The position numbers and the translations under genes are program-made. Below are positions 6,393 through 7,928 of a stretch of DNA of 7,928 nucleotides, piece after piece. The DNA is from Candidatus Bathyarchaeota archaeon (GTDB lineage: Archaea > Thermoproteota > Bathyarchaeia > EX4484-135), in the NCBI GenBank assembly GCA_011040545.1, contig DQYM01000162.1:1-7928 (forward strand), written 5' to 3'. How positions within the stretch are numbered: the first letter of the stretch is position 1; each line of letters starts with the position of its first letter. The notes under the pieces were generated by a model, which ran no database searches, was not told where the DNA came from, and saw nothing but the letters and a program-made list of their open reading frames with translations.

Positions 6393-6406
6393 CAAACCTT
6401 AAATAG
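6391..6406 (+). promoter_or_regulatory. BRE/TATA promoter of the TBP gene
   Basis: TTCAAACC (BRE-like) followed by TTAAATAG (6399-6406). A start site about 25 nt downstream of the TATA centre falls near 6427. That leaves a leader of about 15 nt containing the strong Shine-Dalgarno at 6429-6436, and it excludes the ATG at 6418 from the message. Because TBP would bind here, self-regulation is possible but not shown. Confidence 0.6.
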
Positions 6407-6428
6407 GCCTTTAACACATGGGGGAAGT

Positions 6429-6436
6429 GAGGTGAT
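6429..6436 (+). promoter_or_regulatory. Strong Shine-Dalgarno that points to an ATA start for tbp
   Basis: GAGGTGAT matches eight bases of the archaeal consensus and ends 5 nt before ATA (6442-6444), the only position at normal spacing in the TBP frame. From the end of its GTG to the start codon is 8 nt; the same measure is 8 for nadC and 9 for nadA and signal peptidase. Confidence 0.65.
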
Positions 6437-6441
6437 AGGGC

Positions 6442-7023
6442 ATAAGGAGGCTGAGGAAGAAGAAGGCCCCAGACATAACCATACAGAACGTGGTTGCTTC
6501 TGCAAACCTACACCAGAGGATAAACCTAGATGCAATTGTAGCTTCATTTAAGGATGTAGAATACAGACCAGATGAGTTCCCAGGCCTAGTATTTAGGCTG
6601 AAGAGGCCGAAGACGGCCTTACTGATCTTCGCCTCTGGCAAACTAGTGTGCACTGGTGCAAAGAGTGAGAAGACGGCCATAAGGGCTGTTAATGCTGTCG
6701 TTAGGAAGCTAAGGAAGGCAGGCATAGTGATAAGGGGCAAGCCAGACATAAAGATACAGAACATAGTGGCCTCTGGCGACCTACATGGTGAGATAGATCT
6801 TGAGAGGGCACAGGTAGAGCTTGAGGACACTATGTACGAGCCAGAGCAGTTCCCAGGCCTAATATATAGGATGAAGGATCCAAAGGTCGTCATACTGCTA
6901 TTTGCATCTGGCAAGCTCGTGTGCACTGGTGCAAAGAGCGAGGAACAAGTACATGAGGCCGTTAGGAAGCTACATGCCATACTTGAGGAGAAGGACCTAA
7001 TATACTACCCAGAGGAGGAGTAG
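6442..7023 (+). CDS. tbp: TATA-binding protein, apparent ATA start codon
   Basis: The general archaeal transcription factor that binds the promoter TATA box, bends it and recruits TFB and RNA polymerase. It has two direct repeats that form the saddle: repeat 1 from ITIQNVVAS (12-20) to about 96, repeat 2 from IKIQNIVAS (103-111) to about 180. All four DNA-intercalating Phe positions are kept: F46 (EFPGL), F63 (IFASG), F137 (QFPGL) and F154 (LFASG). GKLVCTGAKSE is identical in both halves. The C-terminus ends in EEE, like many archaeal TBPs. Reading back from the first strand, the frame has no ATG, GTG or TTG before stops TAG (6436) and TGA (6433). GTG 6490 would cut the first strand in half and lacks a ribosome site. 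ATA 6442 gives 193 residues, RRLRKKKAPD before the fold, and a perfectly placed Shine-Dalgarno. A sequence error or frameshift is the alternative. Family call is certain; start is not. Confidence 0.95.
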   Translation: MRRLRKKKAPDITIQNVVASANLHQRINLDAIVASFKDVEYRPDEFPGLVFRLKRPKTALLIFASGKLVCTGAKSEKTAIRAVNAVVRKLRKAGIVIRGKPDIKIQNIVASGDLHGEIDLERAQVELEDTMYEPEQFPGLIYRMKDPKVVILLFASGKLVCTGAKSEEQVHEAVRKLHAILEEKDLIYYPEEE

Positions 7024-7040
7024 GGCGAGCTGGGCTCCCA

Positions 7041-7928
7041 ATGGGCATGTCTGGGGCCTACGAGCTAGTCCTTGAGCACTACAGGAGGCCAGAGGTGCCC
7101 AGGGAGATCGCAAGGTTCGCTAGGGGGCGTTGGGTAGCCATACACTGTGCTAGGAGGGATGAGAGGGGAAGGCCCCTCTTGATCCGTTATGAGAGGGGGC
7201 CTAGGGGCCGTAGGCGCCCCCTATCTGTAAGGGGGCCTTGGGATGTCCTACGCCTTATGAAGGAGCTATACAGCATGAGGCCTAGGACGTTCTATGCATC
7301 CTCTGCCATTTACTCTAGGCTTGAGGGGCCAGAAGATACATACTATCCTGGCACTACGGTGGCTTTCACACCAACATGGGATATAGATAATGAGCTTCAG
7401 GGCTGGAGGGCCACGTTGGAGATAGCTAATGCCATCCTAGATGTGCTTGAGCGCTCAGGCGTAGTTAAATCCGTATTTGTGAAGTGGTCTGGGCGAGGAG
7501 CTCATGTCCATCTACATGAGAAGGCCATATCACCTGAGGTATTCTCCAGGCACGGCCCACTAGATGTAGCTTATGCCATAGTAGAGTACGTGCTGCTGAA
7601 AATTGAGCATCGGGTAATTGAGGTTAGAGAGCACTTTAAGGTTGGTGGGCTAAAGGTTGAGAACAAGATGGATCCACAGAGGGTGTTCACGTGCCCCCTC
7701 ACGCTCCACAGGGAGCTTAATGTAGTTGCCGTGTGCATTAGGCCAGAGGACCTATGGGATTTCACACCAGAGTGGATTGAGCTAGATGGCTTTAGGCACT
7801 GGCAGGGCTGGGATAGGTATGAAGTAGGGGAAGCAGATGAGCTAGCCCTAAGGGCAATTGAGGTAGTTGGGCCTTATCCAAGGCCCTACAGGCCTAGGAG
7901 GAGGAAGACGAAGCGCCTTGAGGATATG
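7041..7928 (+). CDS. Primase small-subunit (PriS)-like AEP-superfamily protein, 3'-truncated by window edge
   Basis: Frame open for 296 codons to the last base, no stop seen. It resembles the catalytic core of archaeal/eukaryotic primase small subunits and of LigD-type polymerase domains. The N-terminus (REIARFARGRW, 21-31; FYASSAIYSRLE, 84-95) follows the PriS pattern. Motif I is WDIDN with metal ligands Asp114 and Asp116. Motif II is SGRGAHVH (150-157) with His155. Motif III is MDPQR (210-214) with Asp211, followed by CPLTLHR, which recalls the PriS RLPxSLH segment. Only 33 residues separate motifs I and II, and Cys occurs only at 36, 218 and 232, so the zinc knuckle usually found there in PriS is absent. 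The end visible here is basic (RPRRRKTKR, 284-292). It starts 17 nt after tbp, with a weak ribosome site; ATG 7047 is an alternative start. It probably synthesises or extends primers or fills gaps. Superfamily call is firm; whether it is the replicative primase or a paralogue is open. Confidence 0.82.
   Translation, partial: MGMSGAYELVLEHYRRPEVPREIARFARGRWVAIHCARRDERGRPLLIRYERGPRGRRRPLSVRGPWDVLRLMKELYSMRPRTFYASSAIYSRLEGPEDTYYPGTTVAFTPTWDIDNELQGWRATLEIANAILDVLERSGVVKSVFVKWSGRGAHVHLHEKAISPEVFSRHGPLDVAYAIVEYVLLKIEHRVIEVREHFKVGGLKVENKMDPQRVFTCPLTLHRELNVVAVCIRPEDLWDFTPEWIELDGFRHWQGWDRYEVGEADELALRAIEVVGPYPRPYRPRRRKTKRLEDM

Noticed and set aside
6418..6435. ATG 6418 as the tbp start by stop readthrough, or as a small upstream open frame
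   Set aside because: It is in the TBP frame but meets TGA then TAG after five codons, and it lies upstream of the start site predicted from the TATA box, so it is probably not in the message.
6490..6492. GTG as the start of the TBP gene
   Set aside because: It lies in the middle of the first conserved strand (IQNVVAS) and has no Shine-Dalgarno; conserved in-frame sequence continues upstream.
7216..7236. Perfect 7-bp hairpin (GCCCCCT / AGGGGGC) in the primase-like gene
   Set aside because: It lies within coding sequence of strongly GC-rich Arg/Pro/Gly codons, where such pairing is expected by chance.

Overview
The window looks like a chromosomal segment of an archaeon, most likely a thermophilic member of the TACK group (the Thermoproteota side). 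The domain assignment is firm. The window encodes a TATA-binding protein (TBP), a tungsten aldehyde:ferredoxin oxidoreductase family enzyme, an archaeal/ER-type signal peptidase with Ser-His catalysis, and an archaeo-eukaryotic primase-like protein. BRE/TATA-like promoter elements precede several genes, and many starts follow GGAGGTGATC-type Shine-Dalgarno (SD) sequences. Arginine is written mostly as AGG. The lineage below domain level is inference. I see no IS element, CRISPR array, tRNA or rRNA.

Layout. (1) Bases 1-987 hold the 3' part of a secreted, membrane-anchored M14 zinc carboxypeptidase with an aspartate-rich, calcium-binding-like insert. (2) Bases 988-1485 hold inverted repeats, a small minus-strand basic protein with winged-helix character (1108-1359) and two back-to-back promoter candidates. 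(3) Bases 1486-4505 form a tight plus-strand cluster: rhomboid protease, signal peptidase I and an AOR-family tungstoenzyme, with gaps of 4 nt and 1 nt. (4) Bases 4556-6356 hold nadA and nadC, overlapping by 23 nt, which convert iminoaspartate to nicotinate mononucleotide in NAD synthesis. (5) Bases 6442-7928 hold the TBP gene and, 17 nt later, a primase small-subunit-like protein that runs off the right edge.

Two points matter most. The TBP reading frame has no ATG, GTG or TTG at the place where the conserved fold must begin. The best-supported start is an ATA codon at 6442, with a strong SD (6429-6436) and a promoter at the right distances; otherwise the sequence carries an error or frameshift there. 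The terminal gene has all three archaeo-eukaryotic primase catalytic motifs and a PriS-like N-terminus, but it lacks the zinc knuckle that PriS carries between motifs I and II. It may be a poorly described primase/polymerase paralogue linked to tbp. The rest are recognisable families, some in unusual combinations.
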